This document shows, piece by piece, positions 53,013 through 63,181 of a stretch of 64,000 nt of DNA (position 1 is its first letter; each line of letters starts with the position of its first letter). The notes beneath the pieces were generated by a model. The model saw only the letters and a list, made by a program, of their open reading frames with translations. It searched no databases and was not told the origin of the DNA. Origin of the DNA: Limnobacter alexandrii (GTDB lineage Bacteria; Pseudomonadota; Gammaproteobacteria; Burkholderiales; Burkholderiaceae_B); NCBI RefSeq assembly GCF_005871185.1, contig NZ_SWKN01000006.1, positions 522,014 through 586,013 of the forward strand, written 5' to 3'. The position numbers and the translations under genes are program-made.

Positions 53013-54752
53013 TTAAACACCCAACAGACCTGTAACGACATCCACTGGGTAGATGCCCTGTGGGGTAATGCGGTTGGCACCGTCGGCCACCTCAAATGTG
53101 GCGGACAGGCTTTCCGAACCACCGCGTTCCAGGATGGTGCTGACTGCCCAATACTCGCAGGTGGTTTTGTCCTCAGCCACGCGCAGCACGCTGTAACCGC
53201 GTTCGGTCACGTTCACATGTTTAATGTGCGGGCTGGTCAGGCGAATGGCCTGAATAATTTGGTTGGGCAGGTCCAGACCGGGCGATGTGACGGAGGTCAC
53301 CACAAATTCAGTGGCCACACTGCCTTGCCCGGTAATTGGGTTGTAGCCGCCAACCACATCGATCGGCTGGTTGGGGTTGTCAGTGATGTCTGCCACCCAA
53401 CTGGTGTGTACGTCGCCTGTCAGAATCACCACATTGTTAATGGCCTCGCCGCCGTCGTCACCCCGCAGTGCGTTGATAATACGTTGGCGCTCGGCACTGT
53501 AGCCGTCCCAGGCATCGCCATTCAGGCCCGAGGGTGCCAGCAATTCGCCAAGCTGAGCAGGTGCGGGGTTGTTCAGGCCGGGCTTGATGATCCACTGGTG
53601 AAACACCACTTGGTTTCCAATCAGCTTCCACTGTGCTTGCGACTCTCGCATACCATTGATCAAAAAGTTGTATTGCTCTTCACCAATCATGGTGCGGTCG
53701 GGCTGACTGGCCACGCCATCGGTGGGGTTTACCGGTGTGGCGGCTTCAATGTCACGATCGAACAGGCGGGTGTCGAGCAAAAACAGATCGACCATGTCGC
53801 CAAACTGCACGCGGCGGAAAATTTTTGCGCGGTTGCCAGGCTCTGGCAGGCGAATCGGCATCCATTCATCATAAGCGCGTTGTGCAAAGCCTTTGCGCTC
53901 TTCCCACACACCTTCAGCGCCCTCGGTGTGGTTCTCTGCACCGTCGCGATAGGAGTTGTTGGTGGATTCGTGGTCGTCCCAAATCGTAATGAAGGGAAAG
54001 CGCTCGTGCAGCTTTTGAAGGTCTTCGTCCCGCTTGTATTGGGCATGGCGAGTGCGGTAGTCGCTCAAGGAAATGATTTCGGTGGCGGGCTCGTATTCAC
54101 GTACGTTGCCGTATTGCCCGGTACCGTACTCGTAAATGTAGTCGCCCAAATGAATGATCGCGTCGATGTCGTCACGCTCGGCCAGTTTGGCATAGGCATT
54201 GAAAAAGCCATGGGCCAAGCTTGAGCAGCTGACCACACCAAAATTCAGCGGCCGCTTGTTGCCCGCAGCCGGCGTGGTGCGAGTGCGGCCCACCGGGCTT
54301 GTTTTTCCGTTGCTGCGGAATTGGTAAAAATAAACCGTATCCTGTTCCAGCCCATCGCAAATCAACTTCACGGTGAAGTCTTGCGCAGCAGTGGTTTGAA
54401 AGTCCATCGACTTCACAAACATCGTCAAGGCTTCATCCTTGAATACATCGAGTCGTCCCGCCACGGTGCGATCGGTGTTTTCCGGGGTAATTCGGGTCCA
54501 CAGCACCACGCTGTCGAAAGCCGGGTCTCCACTGGCCACGCTGTGCAAAAACTGTACATTCTGCGTGGGTGTTTCCTCATTGGGACTGGTGCGGCCATCG
54601 GTCAGGCCGCTGTCGTTGTCGCTGCCGCAACCCTGCAACAGGCTTAGACCGGTAACTCCGGCTGTGCCAATGCCCAGACCTTTGAGGAATGAGCGGCGCG
54701 TGATGCCCGGGCGTTTTTGAATTCGACTGCGTTTGCGGCGTGGACCTGACAT
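53013..54752 (-). CDS. phoD: PhoD-type alkaline phosphatase, Tat-exported
   Basis: 579 residues. The Tat signal has RRSFLKGLGIG. The PhoD metallophosphatase motifs are present: VVSCSSLAHGFFNAY, HLGDYIYEYGTG, WDDHESTNN and LTGDVHTSW, giving the calcium/iron ligand set of the family. It hydrolyses phosphomonoesters or diesters in the periplasm. It is 35 bases downstream of the PhoX-like gene, in one operon. Confidence 0.93.
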   Translation of the reverse strand: MSGPRRKRSRIQKRPGITRRSFLKGLGIGTAGVTGLSLLQGCGSDNDSGLTDGRTSPNEETPTQNVQFLHSVASGDPAFDSVVLWTRITPENTDRTVAGRLDVFKDEALTMFVKSMDFQTTAAQDFTVKLICDGLEQDTVYFYQFRSNGKTSPVGRTRTTPAAGNKRPLNFGVVSCSSLAHGFFNAYAKLAERDDIDAIIHLGDYIYEYGTGQYGNVREYEPATEIISLSDYRTRHAQYKRDEDLQKLHERFPFITIWDDHESTNNSYRDGAENHTEGAEGVWEERKGFAQRAYDEWMPIRLPEPGNRAKIFRRVQFGDMVDLFLLDTRLFDRDIEAATPVNPTDGVASQPDRTMIGEEQYNFLINGMRESQAQWKLIGNQVVFHQWIIKPGLNNPAPAQLGELLAPSGLNGDAWDGYSAERQRIINALRGDDGGEAINNVVILTGDVHTSWVADITDNPNQPIDVVGGYNPITGQGSVATEFVVTSVTSPGLDLPNQIIQAIRLTSPHIKHVNVTERGYSVLRVAEDKTTCEYWAVSTILERGGSESLSATFEVADGANRITPQGIYPVDVVTGLLGV

Positions 54753-54787
54753 GGTGGGTATTCCTGAAAGTTTTGTGTGTATGTTGC

Positions 54788-56188
54788 TTATGCGTTGGGC
54801 AGTGTGTCGGGAATCATCAGTTCATAGAGCATGCCCAATCCAAGGCCAAAGCCACCTTGCAGGTTCGGGCCACCACGGTCGCTGGTGAAGTACATGCGTT
54901 TGCCATCCGGGCTAAACGCAATGCCCGCGATTTCCGACTGATCCTGGCCAACAATTTGCAGCAAGGGCACCAACACACCATCGGGGTACACCACCACCAC
55001 TTGCATGTCACCGCCGTCTTCGGCCACCAACACTTCGCCAAACGGCGTCATGGTGATGTTGTCCACGCCCGACAAAATGTTGTTGGGTGCCTTGGCCGTA
55101 CTCAGGTCGTAGGCCACCTCAATGGTCTGGTTGGTGGTGTTCAGCATCCACAGGCGTTCATCGCCTTTGGTGGTGAAAAACACTCGGTCGTTTTGATACC
55201 AAACCCCTTCTCCGCCGTCAAATACAGCGGTCTCAGGCAAACGGTTTTCCATTTGGGGCGCATTGGGATTGGCTGCATTTACCCAGCTGTAGCGCACAGG
55301 GCCGTTCAATGCATCGGCCAAGTCGCCTTCCACTTTCAAAATTTGCAGCAAGCCCTGGTTCATGTTGGCGCGCTCGGCGTCCTCTGGCCAGTCGCCCGCA
55401 GTGGGCACCCAGCGGTAGAAGCGACCATCGGGCATGTCCTCGGTCATGTAAAACACCCGGCGTTCGCTGTCGATGGCCACTGCTTCATGGCTGAACACGC
55501 CCAGTGCGGGCAAAGGCCGTGCAGCCTGAATACCAAACGGGTCGCATTCCCACACCAAACCGGTGGGGATTTCCTCGCAGCTGAGCCAGGTTTTCCACGG
55601 GGTGACCACACCGGCGCAGTTAAAGGTGGTGTTGCGCAATATGCGGTAACTGTCTTCGATGGTGCCGTCTGGCCCAAACACCAATGCACTTGCGCCACCC
55701 AAGCCAGGCACCAAGGCCTCAAGCGGGTTGGTCAGTGGCGCCAGTTGTGGCACCTGAAAACCAATGGTGCCAACACCGGGCACTTCGCTGTTGGAGCAGT
55801 AAATCCAGCCACCGTCTTCGCGAGGCACCACGCCGCCGCCGTCGTTGAAAATGTGCCAAGGCGTAGCCCCCGGTGCTGGAGGCAAACTGTTGATGGCCAC
55901 CACGCGGGTTGAAAAGCCTGCGGCGGTGCGAACGCCGTTGGCATCCGGCTCACCCAGCGGGCCAATGTTGCGAAAGCGGAACTGGTTGTTGCTTAAGGCA
56001 CTACCGCCAAACCGGTTGGTTTCGGATGCGCCCACGCGACCACCAGCAGAAGTGGTGGCGTCGTCAGAGCTTCCACAGCCAGCCAACCAGGGCAGACTGC
56101 TTGCGCTCGCGCCATAGAGGAAGGTTTTGAGCAGGTTGCGTCGGCGAACGCTGGGGAGCAAAGCAGGTGAAAACGACATGGCGGACAT
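54788..56188 (-). CDS. PhoX-family (DUF839) Tat-exported protein
   Basis: 466 residues, shorter than typical PhoX (over 600). The signal has RRRNLLKTFLYG and a Cys-rich cleavage region. The DUF839/PhoX beta-propeller is recognisable from GYEDGGWIYCSNSEVP-like DGGWIYCSNSEV, TPWKTWLSCEE and YMTEDMPDGRFYRWVP. LVAEDGGDMQVVVV follows. It may be a phosphatase or a related esterase; activity is not proved by sequence. First gene of the operon with phoD. Confidence 0.85.
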   Translation of the reverse strand: MSAMSFSPALLPSVRRRNLLKTFLYGASASSLPWLAGCGSSDDATTSAGGRVGASETNRFGGSALSNNQFRFRNIGPLGEPDANGVRTAAGFSTRVVAINSLPPAPGATPWHIFNDGGGVVPREDGGWIYCSNSEVPGVGTIGFQVPQLAPLTNPLEALVPGLGGASALVFGPDGTIEDSYRILRNTTFNCAGVVTPWKTWLSCEEIPTGLVWECDPFGIQAARPLPALGVFSHEAVAIDSERRVFYMTEDMPDGRFYRWVPTAGDWPEDAERANMNQGLLQILKVEGDLADALNGPVRYSWVNAANPNAPQMENRLPETAVFDGGEGVWYQNDRVFFTTKGDERLWMLNTTNQTIEVAYDLSTAKAPNNILSGVDNITMTPFGEVLVAEDGGDMQVVVVYPDGVLVPLLQIVGQDQSEIAGIAFSPDGKRMYFTSDRGGPNLQGGFGLGLGMLYELMIPDTLPNA

Positions 56189-56249
56189 CCAGATTGAACA
56201 ACATCAATCCTTGATACCCGCCAAACTGAATTTTGGTTTCCGAAGCGCT

Positions 56250-56302
56250 CTTCAGTGTGACCATTCACCTATTTGTCACACAGCTGTGTAGTCACACTGA
56301 AG
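56250..56302. promoter_or_regulatory. Nested inverted repeats upstream of the phosphatase operon
   Basis: CTTCAGTGTGAC (56250-56261) and GTCACACTGAAG (56291-56302) are perfect 12-base inverted arms. Between them lies a 12-base palindrome ACACAGCTGTGT (56278-56289) that overlaps another GTCACAC copy (56275). The site is 62-114 bases upstream of the PhoX-like start and directly after the chemoreceptor stop. It could be an operator with three GTCACAC copies or an RNA hairpin; no T-run follows. Confidence 0.55.
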
Positions 56303-56311
56303 TACTGCCTG

Positions 56312-57958
56312 TCAGGTTTTGAAGTAAGACACGGCACGCTGAAGGTCTTCTGACATGCTTTCCACCTGTCTGGACTGACCCTCAAGCTGCATGCTGGCCA
56401 TTTTCAGTTGTTCGGACAAGGCAGAAATATCGCTCACCCGTTCCGAAATGTCCATGCTTGCGGCCTCCTGCTCTTTCGTAGAGTTGGCCACGGCTTGCGC
56501 ATATCCAACGGACTGTTCGAAGTGCTGAACAATTTCCTGAAGACCACCCATGAGCTTGTCGGCGTATTGCATGTTCTCGCTCATGTGCTCGCCCACCTGC
56601 TCTACCGATTTGTTGGAACGTTCGGAGTAGGTGCAGATTTCGCCAATCAGGGTGCGAATTTCATCGGTGGCTGTGGCGGTGTTTTGTGCCAAAGTGCGCA
56701 CTTCATCGGCCACCACGGCAAAGCCGCGCCCTTGTTCACCAGCACGCGCTGCTTCAATGGCCGCATTCAATGCCAGCAAGTTGGTTTGCTGGGCAATGCC
56801 TTGAATCACCGACACGATCCCGTTGATTCGGTCCGAGCGTTCCACCAGTCCAGCGATTTCCCGGGTAGTGGTTTGCATTTGACCGGCCATGTCATTCATC
56901 TTGCCTTGAAGCGACTGCATCAACGTCATGCCGTTTTTCGCGGTGTCGGCAGACAGTTTTGCCTGAACTTCGGTTTTGTGGGCATAGTCTGAAATCGACT
57001 TGGCGCTGGCGCTCATTTGTTCAACGCTCACTGCTGTTGCGTTGGAACTGTCGGCCTGTTTTTCAGCTGAACCCGACAAACCCGAGGCCACATTCACCAA
57101 TTCACTGGAGGCGGTCTTGAAAGTACCGCAGGCCTGTGACACCTGGTTGATGATTTCACGCAAGCGCACTTGCAACTGTTGCATACCGTCCATCAGCGAA
57201 CCGTTTTCGCATTTTGGAACTGATTGGGTCAAATTGCCTTGTGCCATGGTCGCCACGACATCCAGTGCCTTGGCAGGTTCACCACCAATTTGTTTGCGCA
57301 GTGATGCGGCCACAAACCCCACGGTGATTCCGCACAACAACACAATGGCAACGCACACAATGCCGATGGTGATCAAAGCACTCCGAAAGACCGAGTCGCC
57401 TTGGGCCACAGCCGCTTCCATGGTGCTTTTCACGCTGGAGTTCAATGCGTTCATGGTGTTGTCAATTTGTTGCTCCAGGGGGTCCCCTTCGCTCAACAAC
57501 ACCAGGGTTGCGGCCTGTATTTCACCCAACTCGGATTGTTCGACCACCCTTTGATACACCGCGTGCAGGGTTGTGTTGTCCGTGTTGATTGTTTCGATCA
57601 ATCCGCGCGTTTCGCCGGCCGGCGCGCTGGCCAGCATGCTTTGACCCAGCAGGTCAATTTCGGCATCCAGTGCCAGCATACGGGACTTGGCCAAATCAAA
57701 TCGTTCCTGTTCATCGGCCAAAATGACATTGCGGGCCTCGCGAGCCAGCAAGGCCGATTTGCTACCCAGGTTGGAGACCTGGGTTAACAGGGACACTTGC
57801 CTTTCCGTGTTCTCCTGATTGAACTGGTTCAGCGCATGGATTTGGTAAACAGCAAACACACTCAATGCAAGCAAGGCCGCAATGGGTATGCCCATGACAA
57901 TACCGAGCCGAACATTCAGGCTGGTATTGATGATCTTGTTCATAAAAGTGGAGGACAT
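56312..57958 (-). CDS. Methyl-accepting chemotaxis protein
   Basis: 548 residues. Membrane helices at about 22-42 ([18 protein letters not shown]) and about 190-215 enclose a helical periplasmic sensor. The cytoplasmic part has a HAMP region ([14 protein letters not shown]) and the MCP tip ([35 protein letters not shown]). It sends signals to CheA/CheW to bias flagella. Start could be the ATG at 57943. The cache-domain gene lies 10 bases upstream in the same operon, so that protein may be its periplasmic accessory. Confidence 0.92.
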   Translation of the reverse strand: MSSTFMNKIINTSLNVRLGIVMGIPIAALLALSVFAVYQIHALNQFNQENTERQVSLLTQVSNLGSKSALLAREARNVILADEQERFDLAKSRMLALDAEIDLLGQSMLASAPAGETRGLIETINTDNTTLHAVYQRVVEQSELGEIQAATLVLLSEGDPLEQQIDNTMNALNSSVKSTMEAAVAQGDSVFRSALITIGIVCVAIVLLCGITVGFVAASLRKQIGGEPAKALDVVATMAQGNLTQSVPKCENGSLMDGMQQLQVRLREIINQVSQACGTFKTASSELVNVASGLSGSAEKQADSSNATAVSVEQMSASAKSISDYAHKTEVQAKLSADTAKNGMTLMQSLQGKMNDMAGQMQTTTREIAGLVERSDRINGIVSVIQGIAQQTNLLALNAAIEAARAGEQGRGFAVVADEVRTLAQNTATATDEIRTLIGEICTYSERSNKSVEQVGEHMSENMQYADKLMGGLQEIVQHFEQSVGYAQAVANSTKEQEAASMDISERVSDISALSEQLKMASMQLEGQSRQVESMSEDLQRAVSYFKT

Positions 57959-57968
57959 AATTGTGTGC

Positions 57969-58520
57969 TCATGGAAGGGCTTGAATATTCACGCCGATGG
58001 TCAAAGTACCAATCGCTTTGCCGCCATCCATCACTGGAACGGACACCTGCGAAACCACAGCGCCAGAGCTTTCGTCCTTTTTCGCACGGGCAATGTAATC
58101 ATCTCCTTTTCCAGCGGCCCATGCCTTCACAAACTTGGGTTCATCGCCTTGCCAGTAGTCCGATGTCATGGAACTGATTGCCACATTGGCCCCTTGGTTG
58201 TCAGTCAAGATGGTTTCTGTGAAATAGGGTTTTGCCTGTTCGGCGGCCAACAGCGCCTTGGAAACCGGGCTTTCCATCATGGCTTTGCCCTCAGCCAAGC
58301 CACCCGATGCAGCAATCCATTTGCTGTCCATGGCTTTGATCGCGTCCAGGGTCAGTCCTTGTGCGTTTTGTGCTTTCACTGCGGCGATCACCTCTGGCTT
58401 GGCTGCAATCGCTTTGATTTCCGGAAGCACGTCATTTGCGGTGCCTGCAAACACGGCGCTGCCTGTGGTCAAAATAAGAGTGGCCAAACTGGCCTTTGCG
58501 AAAGACTGGAATCGGTTCAT
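57969..58520 (-). CDS. Free-standing periplasmic cache (PDC-type) domain protein, copy 2
   Basis: 183 residues from the ATG at 58520, with GGAG eight bases upstream. Signal peptide [16 protein letters not shown]-like, then one cache/PDC-type domain with [13 protein letters not shown] and [18 protein letters not shown], the same motifs as copy 1 at 25861. No membrane anchor, no output domain. Being 10 bases before an MCP gene, it probably serves as a soluble ligand-binding partner of that receptor. Confidence 0.82.
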   Translation of the reverse strand: MNRFQSFAKASLATLILTTGSAVFAGTANDVLPEIKAIAAKPEVIAAVKAQNAQGLTLDAIKAMDSKWIAASGGLAEGKAMMESPVSKALLAAEQAKPYFTETILTDNQGANVAISSMTSDYWQGDEPKFVKAWAAGKGDDYIARAKKDESSGAVVSQVSVPVMDGGKAIGTLTIGVNIQALP

Positions 58521-58693
58521 TTGCTGTGCTCCATGCGACTGAGCTTGGGGTCTCAATCGGTTGTTTGTTGAATTTTTTCCACCACACGGGGGATGTATCT
58601 AGGTTAAGGAGTTGATTCGCAATGCAATTTGTCGATAAGCAGCGTGAATAGGCCTTACTAAAATTCGTTGGTTCAAATGGAGGGGGGGCTACT

Positions 58694-58705
58694 AGGGTAA
58701 ACCCT
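58694..58705. promoter_or_regulatory. AGGGT-AA-ACCCT inverted repeat
   Basis: Perfect 5-base arms, 2-base spacer, between the cache gene (173 bases away) and the cytochrome P460 gene (100 bases). It follows a G7 tract (58682-58688). It resembles the GGGTAATTACCC site at 18307, which suggests a shared regulator. Inferred. Confidence 0.35.
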
Positions 58706-58804
58706 TGCATCTGATTGAGGCTCGACTCAACAGTTGCGCAGATCAAGCGTTGGCGCTATGTTTGAGCTGGTAACAATTGTTGCGCAAACAAAAAAGGGGA
58801 AAAA

Positions 58805-59386
58805 ATGAAGAAAATGATGCTCGCTGCTTCGGCAGTTGTGGTTCTGGCAGGTTGTGCCGCTGGCGGTATGTTTGGCCCAGCCCCTAAAGATGGTGAGTTG
58901 GCCCAGCCCACCGATTACAAATCATGGCCTGTTTTCCTGGCCGGAATCGAGAAGCCCACAGGGCACATTCGTGACATTTACATCAACCCCACTGGCGCAG
59001 CAGCCAAGAAAGGTGAGGCATTTGCCAATGGCACGGTCAGCGTGATGGAAATTTACAAGGCCACCAAAACTGGCGACAAAATGACCAAAGCCGGACTGGA
59101 AAAAGTGTTCGTGATGTACAAGGGCAATAACTGGGGCAGCACTGCACCAGAAGGCATGAAGACAGGCGATTGGGTGTACGCTGCATTTGAGCCAAATGGC
59201 CAGCCAGCCAAAGTGGATTACGCCACCTGCCGTGGCTGCCACCTGCCTTTGGCCGACAAAGACTACATTTTCCACTATGACAAGTACTTTGACACCCGCA
59301 AAAGCGCCCAAATTCTGGACGGTCATGCTGGCAAGGTAGCCATGTCTGTTGAAGAGGCCCACCTGGCAGCCCTGGTGAGCAAATAA
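58805..59386 (+). CDS. Cytochrome P460 family lipoprotein
   Basis: 193 residues. A lipoprotein signal ends in LAGC. The haem-binding CRGCH motif is near the C-terminus (ATCRGCHLP), and the domain matches the cytochrome P460 family of mono-haem proteins with an unusual cross-linked haem. Members oxidise hydroxylamine or nitric oxide or bind NO. It has its own terminator after the stop. It is divergent from the cache-MCP operon. Confidence 0.88.
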   Translation: MKKMMLAASAVVVLAGCAAGGMFGPAPKDGELAQPTDYKSWPVFLAGIEKPTGHIRDIYINPTGAAAKKGEAFANGTVSVMEIYKATKTGDKMTKAGLEKVFVMYKGNNWGSTAPEGMKTGDWVYAAFEPNGQPAKVDYATCRGCHLPLADKDYIFHYDKYFDTRKSAQILDGHAGKVAMSVEEAHLAALVSK

Positions 59387-59422
59387 GTCACCAGGTAAAC
59401 CACTGACTCTTTTCGTACAATA

Positions 59423-59450
59423 AAAGCCACCCAAGTCGGGTGGCTTTTTT
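59423..59450 (+). terminator. Rho-independent terminator after cytochrome P460
   Basis: AAAGCCACCC (59423-59432), loop AAGTC, GGGTGGCTTT (59438-59447), then T. A 10-bp stem followed by T-run; it ends the P460 transcript. Confidence 0.88.
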
Positions 59451-59463
59451 GTTGGGGTATTCC

Positions 59464-60468
59464 ATGCGCGTTTTGCGAGTTGCTTTGTACACTTTGTGTG
59501 TGCTTGCCCTGTTGGGTCTGGGCGCATTGGTTTTCCTGTTGAAGACCCACCCCACAGTTCGGTTTCCGGAATCATTGGAAACAAAGACCTCCGAGAGCGT
59601 GCGAACTTTGTTTCTGGGTACATCGTCCATGGCATGGACCGATGGGCAGAGTACCTGGCTAGTGGACGGTTTTTTCTCGCGGCAACCGCTGGGTAACGTT
59701 GTTTTTACCCGCCTGACTGTTGATGAAATGCAGATCAACGCAGTGACAGCGGAAATGTTCAAACGCCTGAACATGCCCAGTGCCTTGAGTGGCATTGTGG
59801 TGGCGCACTCGCATTACGACCATTCCATGGATGCTCCATTTCTGGCCAAGCAATTTGGTGCAAAGGTGGTGGGTTCTGAATCCACCTGGCAAATTGCCAA
59901 AGGGCAAGATTTGCCCGCAACGCAAATGGAGCTTGTGCCGGGCAGAGGTCGCGTGAAGCTGGGCGAATTTGAGATTGAATTGATTCAGTCTGCGCACGCC
60001 CCCACTGGCTTCACCGGCGGGTTCAATTCAAAACCTGTGTTTCTGCCCGCCCACGCCCTGCAGTTCAAAGAGGGCATCAGCTATTCATTCGTGGTGTCCC
60101 ACCCTGGCTTGGGGCCTGGGCCGTTCGCCCTGATTCAGCCCAGTGCAGGTTACGTTGAAGGCCAGAACAAGGGCATTGCAGTGAAGCATGTGTTCTTGGG
60201 CATGGGTGGTTTGGGCAAATTAAGCGAGGCCTATATCGAGAAATACTGGCAGGAAATGGTGATGAATACCGGTGCCAGCAATGTGTACTTGATTCACTGG
60301 GACGACTTCACCCAGCCCTTGATGAAACAAGGGCAATCGCAGGCCCTGAAACCCATGCCCAAGCTGCTGGATGACCTTGAAAAATCGCTTGAATTGTTAA
60401 AAATGTTTTCAAAACGCGATGGCGTGAACTTGCAGGTGTTGGATGCATGGCAAATGGTTTATTTTTAA
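59464..60468 (+). CDS. Metallo-beta-lactamase-fold membrane-anchored hydrolase
   Basis: 334 residues from the ATG at 59464. One N-terminal membrane helix (VALYTLCVLALLGLGALVFL). The metal site is HSHYDHSMDAP (HxHxDH-type), with further ligands such as SAHAPT and IHWDD. It looks periplasmic. The substrate is unknown. It lies 14 bases after the P460 terminator. Confidence 0.85.
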   Translation: MRVLRVALYTLCVLALLGLGALVFLLKTHPTVRFPESLETKTSESVRTLFLGTSSMAWTDGQSTWLVDGFFSRQPLGNVVFTRLTVDEMQINAVTAEMFKRLNMPSALSGIVVAHSHYDHSMDAPFLAKQFGAKVVGSESTWQIAKGQDLPATQMELVPGRGRVKLGEFEIELIQSAHAPTGFTGGFNSKPVFLPAHALQFKEGISYSFVVSHPGLGPGPFALIQPSAGYVEGQNKGIAVKHVFLGMGGLGKLSEAYIEKYWQEMVMNTGASNVYLIHWDDFTQPLMKQGQSQALKPMPKLLDDLEKSLELLKMFSKRDGVNLQVLDAWQMVYF

Positions 60469-60555
60469 TCACACCAAAATTTAATTGCGCGCATACTAAA
60501 GCAGCATGCAGCGTGGCATGCGTCACCAGCGCCAGTCGCTGAAATGTAAGCAACT

Positions 60556-62760
60556 ATGTCAAACCCAAGCAGTCGGCACATTGAATTAAACAAGAAAACC
60601 TTCGCCGATCTGTTTCACCACGAAGTCACGGCCTGGTTGGTGTTGGTGCTTTCCATCGTCATCACTGCACTTGGCTGGTGGTTGTCCAGTCAGGCCATTG
60701 AAAAACGCGCCAATGACCGGTTCTCATTCGAGGTTCGCGACGCCCAGGAGCGCATTCAGAACCGCATCGATCAATATCAACAAATATTGCGCGGCGGTGT
60801 GGCATTCATTGATTCTCACGCCACGGTCAATCGAGGGCATTGGCAGGTGTATGTGTCGTCGCTGGACCTGACACACAAGTTGCCCGGTGTGCAAGGTTTT
60901 GCGTTTGCGCAGCGCGTGAATTCCGGTGGCTTGCAACAACACGAAAACCAGATTCGCGCGGAAGGCTATCCAGCCTATTCAGTGAATCCTCCGGGCGATC
61001 GCGAGGTGTACTTTCCGATTATTCTGATTGAGCCTTTTGATGAGCGCAACCAACGCGCCTTCGGCTACGACATGTTTTCTGAACCTGTTCGCCGCGAGGC
61101 CATGCTTCGCGCAATGGATACCGGCCAGGCCACTGTGTCGGGCCTGGTGCAGTTAAAGCAGGGCGATGAGCGCAACCCGGCAGCTGGCTTTCTCATTTAC
61201 CTGCCCGTGTACTTCAAAGGCGCTGATCTGAGTTCGACCGACGCACGTCGACAGGCCATTCGCGGATTCGTGTACAGCCCCTTCATTGCGGCTGATTTGA
61301 TGCAAAACGTGTTGGGCAATGAAAAAATTCCCCTGCACTTCCAGTTGTATGACACGGAAAAAATGGACCTGGGTTCGCTCATTTATGATTCCGCAATCGG
61401 GGTTCAAGCGCGTACAAAATCCGAGATGTTTTCGCATGTTCATGCAGTGACAGTGCCGCTTGAACTTTCTGGAAGAACATGGACAGCACGCTTTGAGAGC
61501 ACGCCCGAGTTTGACCGCGATGTTCACAATTCACTGCCTGATCTGATCCTGTTTGCGGGAGGTGCCATTGATTTGCTGTTGTTTCTCACCATTTATGCCC
61601 TGATCCAGCAGCGCAAACGTCAAAGTGCTAGCAAGGCAAAAAGCCAGTTTTTGGCCAATATGAGCCATGAAATTCGAACCCCGTTGAATGCCATACTTGG
61701 ATTCAATACCTTGCTGGGCGAGCAGGTCAAAGATCCGCAAACGAAAGAGTATGTCAAGCAGGTTCAGGAGGCCTCGGAACAATTGCTGGCCATGGTCGAG
61801 GATGTTTTAAGCTTTTCACAGATTGAGGCGGGTTCGATCAAAATCGAAAATATCGAATTTGATTTGCATGAAAGAATTCGCAAAACTTTGCGCCTGTTCA
61901 CCGCCAAAGCGCAGCACAAAGGCTTGCAGCTGGAAGTCGACATTGATCCGATGACACCGTTGCTTGTGAAAGGCGACCCGGCCCGCTACGCGCAGGTGTT
62001 GTCCAATTTGTTGAACAACGCAATCAAGTTTTCTGACCGCGGACAGATTCGGGTGAAAGTGCAGGTCGATCAGCTGGATGCACAAAAGGCGGTGATTCGC
62101 ACGGAGGTGCATGATGAAGGCATTGGTTTTGATGTCAGTGAATTCGAGCGCCTGATTCGACCCTTTGAGCAGGCAGACAACACCGCCACTCGTCGGTTTG
62201 GCGGCAGTGGCTTGGGCCTGGCCATTTGCAAACGCTTGACCGAGTTAATGGGTGGGGAGCTGTTTGTGACCTCTGTGCCTGAGAAAGGCAGCGTGTTTGG
62301 TTTTACGCTTCGTGCGCAGCTTGTTTATCCCGACCTTGGCGTTGCAGACACGGCATCACCTGAAAACGCTGTTTCCCTTCAAGGGAAAAAAATATTGGTG
62401 GTCGAGGACAACAAGCTGAATCAACACGTGATCAAAGCCTTGCTTTTGAAAATGCAGGCCGACGTGGTGGTGGTAGACAACGGCCAAATGGCCGTTGATG
62501 CGGTGCTTGTGGACTCCGCAATCGACCTGGTGTTGATGGACATTCACATGCCGGTAATGAACGGCATTGATGCGGCCATTGTCATTCGCCAGCTACCGGG
62601 CCCTGCCAGCCAATTGCCGATTGTGGCATTGACGGCTGGCGCGTTGCCCGAGGACGAGCAGGCTTGTATGGATGCAGGCATGAATGCCTTTTTGACCAAA
62701 CCGGTGGACGTTCCAAAATTGCGTCGGGTGTTGGCCAGTGAGCTATTGACCACGCACTGA
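60556..62760 (+). CDS. CHASE-domain hybrid sensor histidine kinase
   Basis: 734 residues. Membrane helix at about 23-44, then a periplasmic CHASE domain (GGVAFIDSHATVNRGHWQ; PGVQGFAFAQRV), second helix at about 326-349. HisKA His371 (NMSHEIRTPLNAILGFN), ATPase with NNAIKFSDRG and GGSGLGLAICKRL. C-terminal receiver with Asp662 (LVLMDIHMP). No cognate response regulator is adjacent, so it is an orphan here. It overlaps the YeeE gene by 18 bases, convergent. Confidence 0.93.
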   Translation: MSNPSSRHIELNKKTFADLFHHEVTAWLVLVLSIVITALGWWLSSQAIEKRANDRFSFEVRDAQERIQNRIDQYQQILRGGVAFIDSHATVNRGHWQVYVSSLDLTHKLPGVQGFAFAQRVNSGGLQQHENQIRAEGYPAYSVNPPGDREVYFPIILIEPFDERNQRAFGYDMFSEPVRREAMLRAMDTGQATVSGLVQLKQGDERNPAAGFLIYLPVYFKGADLSSTDARRQAIRGFVYSPFIAADLMQNVLGNEKIPLHFQLYDTEKMDLGSLIYDSAIGVQARTKSEMFSHVHAVTVPLELSGRTWTARFESTPEFDRDVHNSLPDLILFAGGAIDLLLFLTIYALIQQRKRQSASKAKSQFLANMSHEIRTPLNAILGFNTLLGEQVKDPQTKEYVKQVQEASEQLLAMVEDVLSFSQIEAGSIKIENIEFDLHERIRKTLRLFTAKAQHKGLQLEVDIDPMTPLLVKGDPARYAQVLSNLLNNAIKFSDRGQIRVKVQVDQLDAQKAVIRTEVHDEGIGFDVSEFERLIRPFEQADNTATRRFGGSGLGLAICKRLTELMGGELFVTSVPEKGSVFGFTLRAQLVYPDLGVADTASPENAVSLQGKKILVVEDNKLNQHVIKALLLKMQADVVVVDNGQMAVDAVLVDSAIDLVLMDIHMPVMNGIDAAIVIRQLPGPASQLPIVALTAGALPEDEQACMDAGMNAFLTKPVDVPKLRRVLASELLTTH

Positions 62761-63168
62761 AAAAGCAAACATACCCACCAGCATGGCCGCAATAAAAATC
62801 AAGCCATCGCTTGCCAGGCTGGCTGCCGCAACCACAGCTGGGCCTGGGCAAAAACCGCCAATTCCCCAGCCAGCACCAAACAACATCGCCCCCAGCAGCA
62901 GTTTTTTGTCGATTTGCGTGTTGGTGGGCAAGTTCATGGGCAGGCCCATCAGGCTGCTTTTCAGTCGCCTGGCCAACAAAAACCCGGGCAAGCCCAATGC
63001 GATTGCACCGCCCATCACAAACATCAGCGAGGGGTCCCAGGGCATGGAAAGGTCAAGAAAACCGATAACCTTCGCCGGGTTGGCCATGCCCGAGACAATC
63101 AAGCCCCACCCAAAGACCAAACCCGCCAGGCCGCTTGCCAAGGCGAAAGCCGTGTTGTTGTTTTTCAT
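62743..63168 (-). CDS. YeeE/YedE family sulfur transporter, second half (DUF6691-like)
   Basis: 141 residues from the ATG at 63168. About four membrane helices. GGFCPGPAVVAAA and FGWGLIVSGMANPAKV are family motifs. Together with the gene upstream it makes a two-piece YeeE-type thiosulfate/sulfur-compound transporter. The 13-base gap implies an operon. Confidence 0.88.
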   Translation of the reverse strand: MKNNNTAFALASGLAGLVFGWGLIVSGMANPAKVIGFLDLSMPWDPSLMFVMGGAIALGLPGFLLARRLKSSLMGLPMNLPTNTQIDKKLLLGAMLFGAGWGIGGFCPGPAVVAAASLASDGLIFIAAMLVGMFAFSVRGQ

Positions 63169-63181
63169 GATTCGGCGTCCC

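Noticed and set aside
53217-54224. Plus-strand open frame of 335 codons opposite phoD
   Set aside because: PhoD motifs on the minus strand explain the sequence; the plus frame has no family likeness.
54740-55912. Plus-strand open frame of 390 codons opposite the PhoX-like gene
   Set aside because: Antisense shadow; the minus strand carries the Tat signal and DUF839 motifs.
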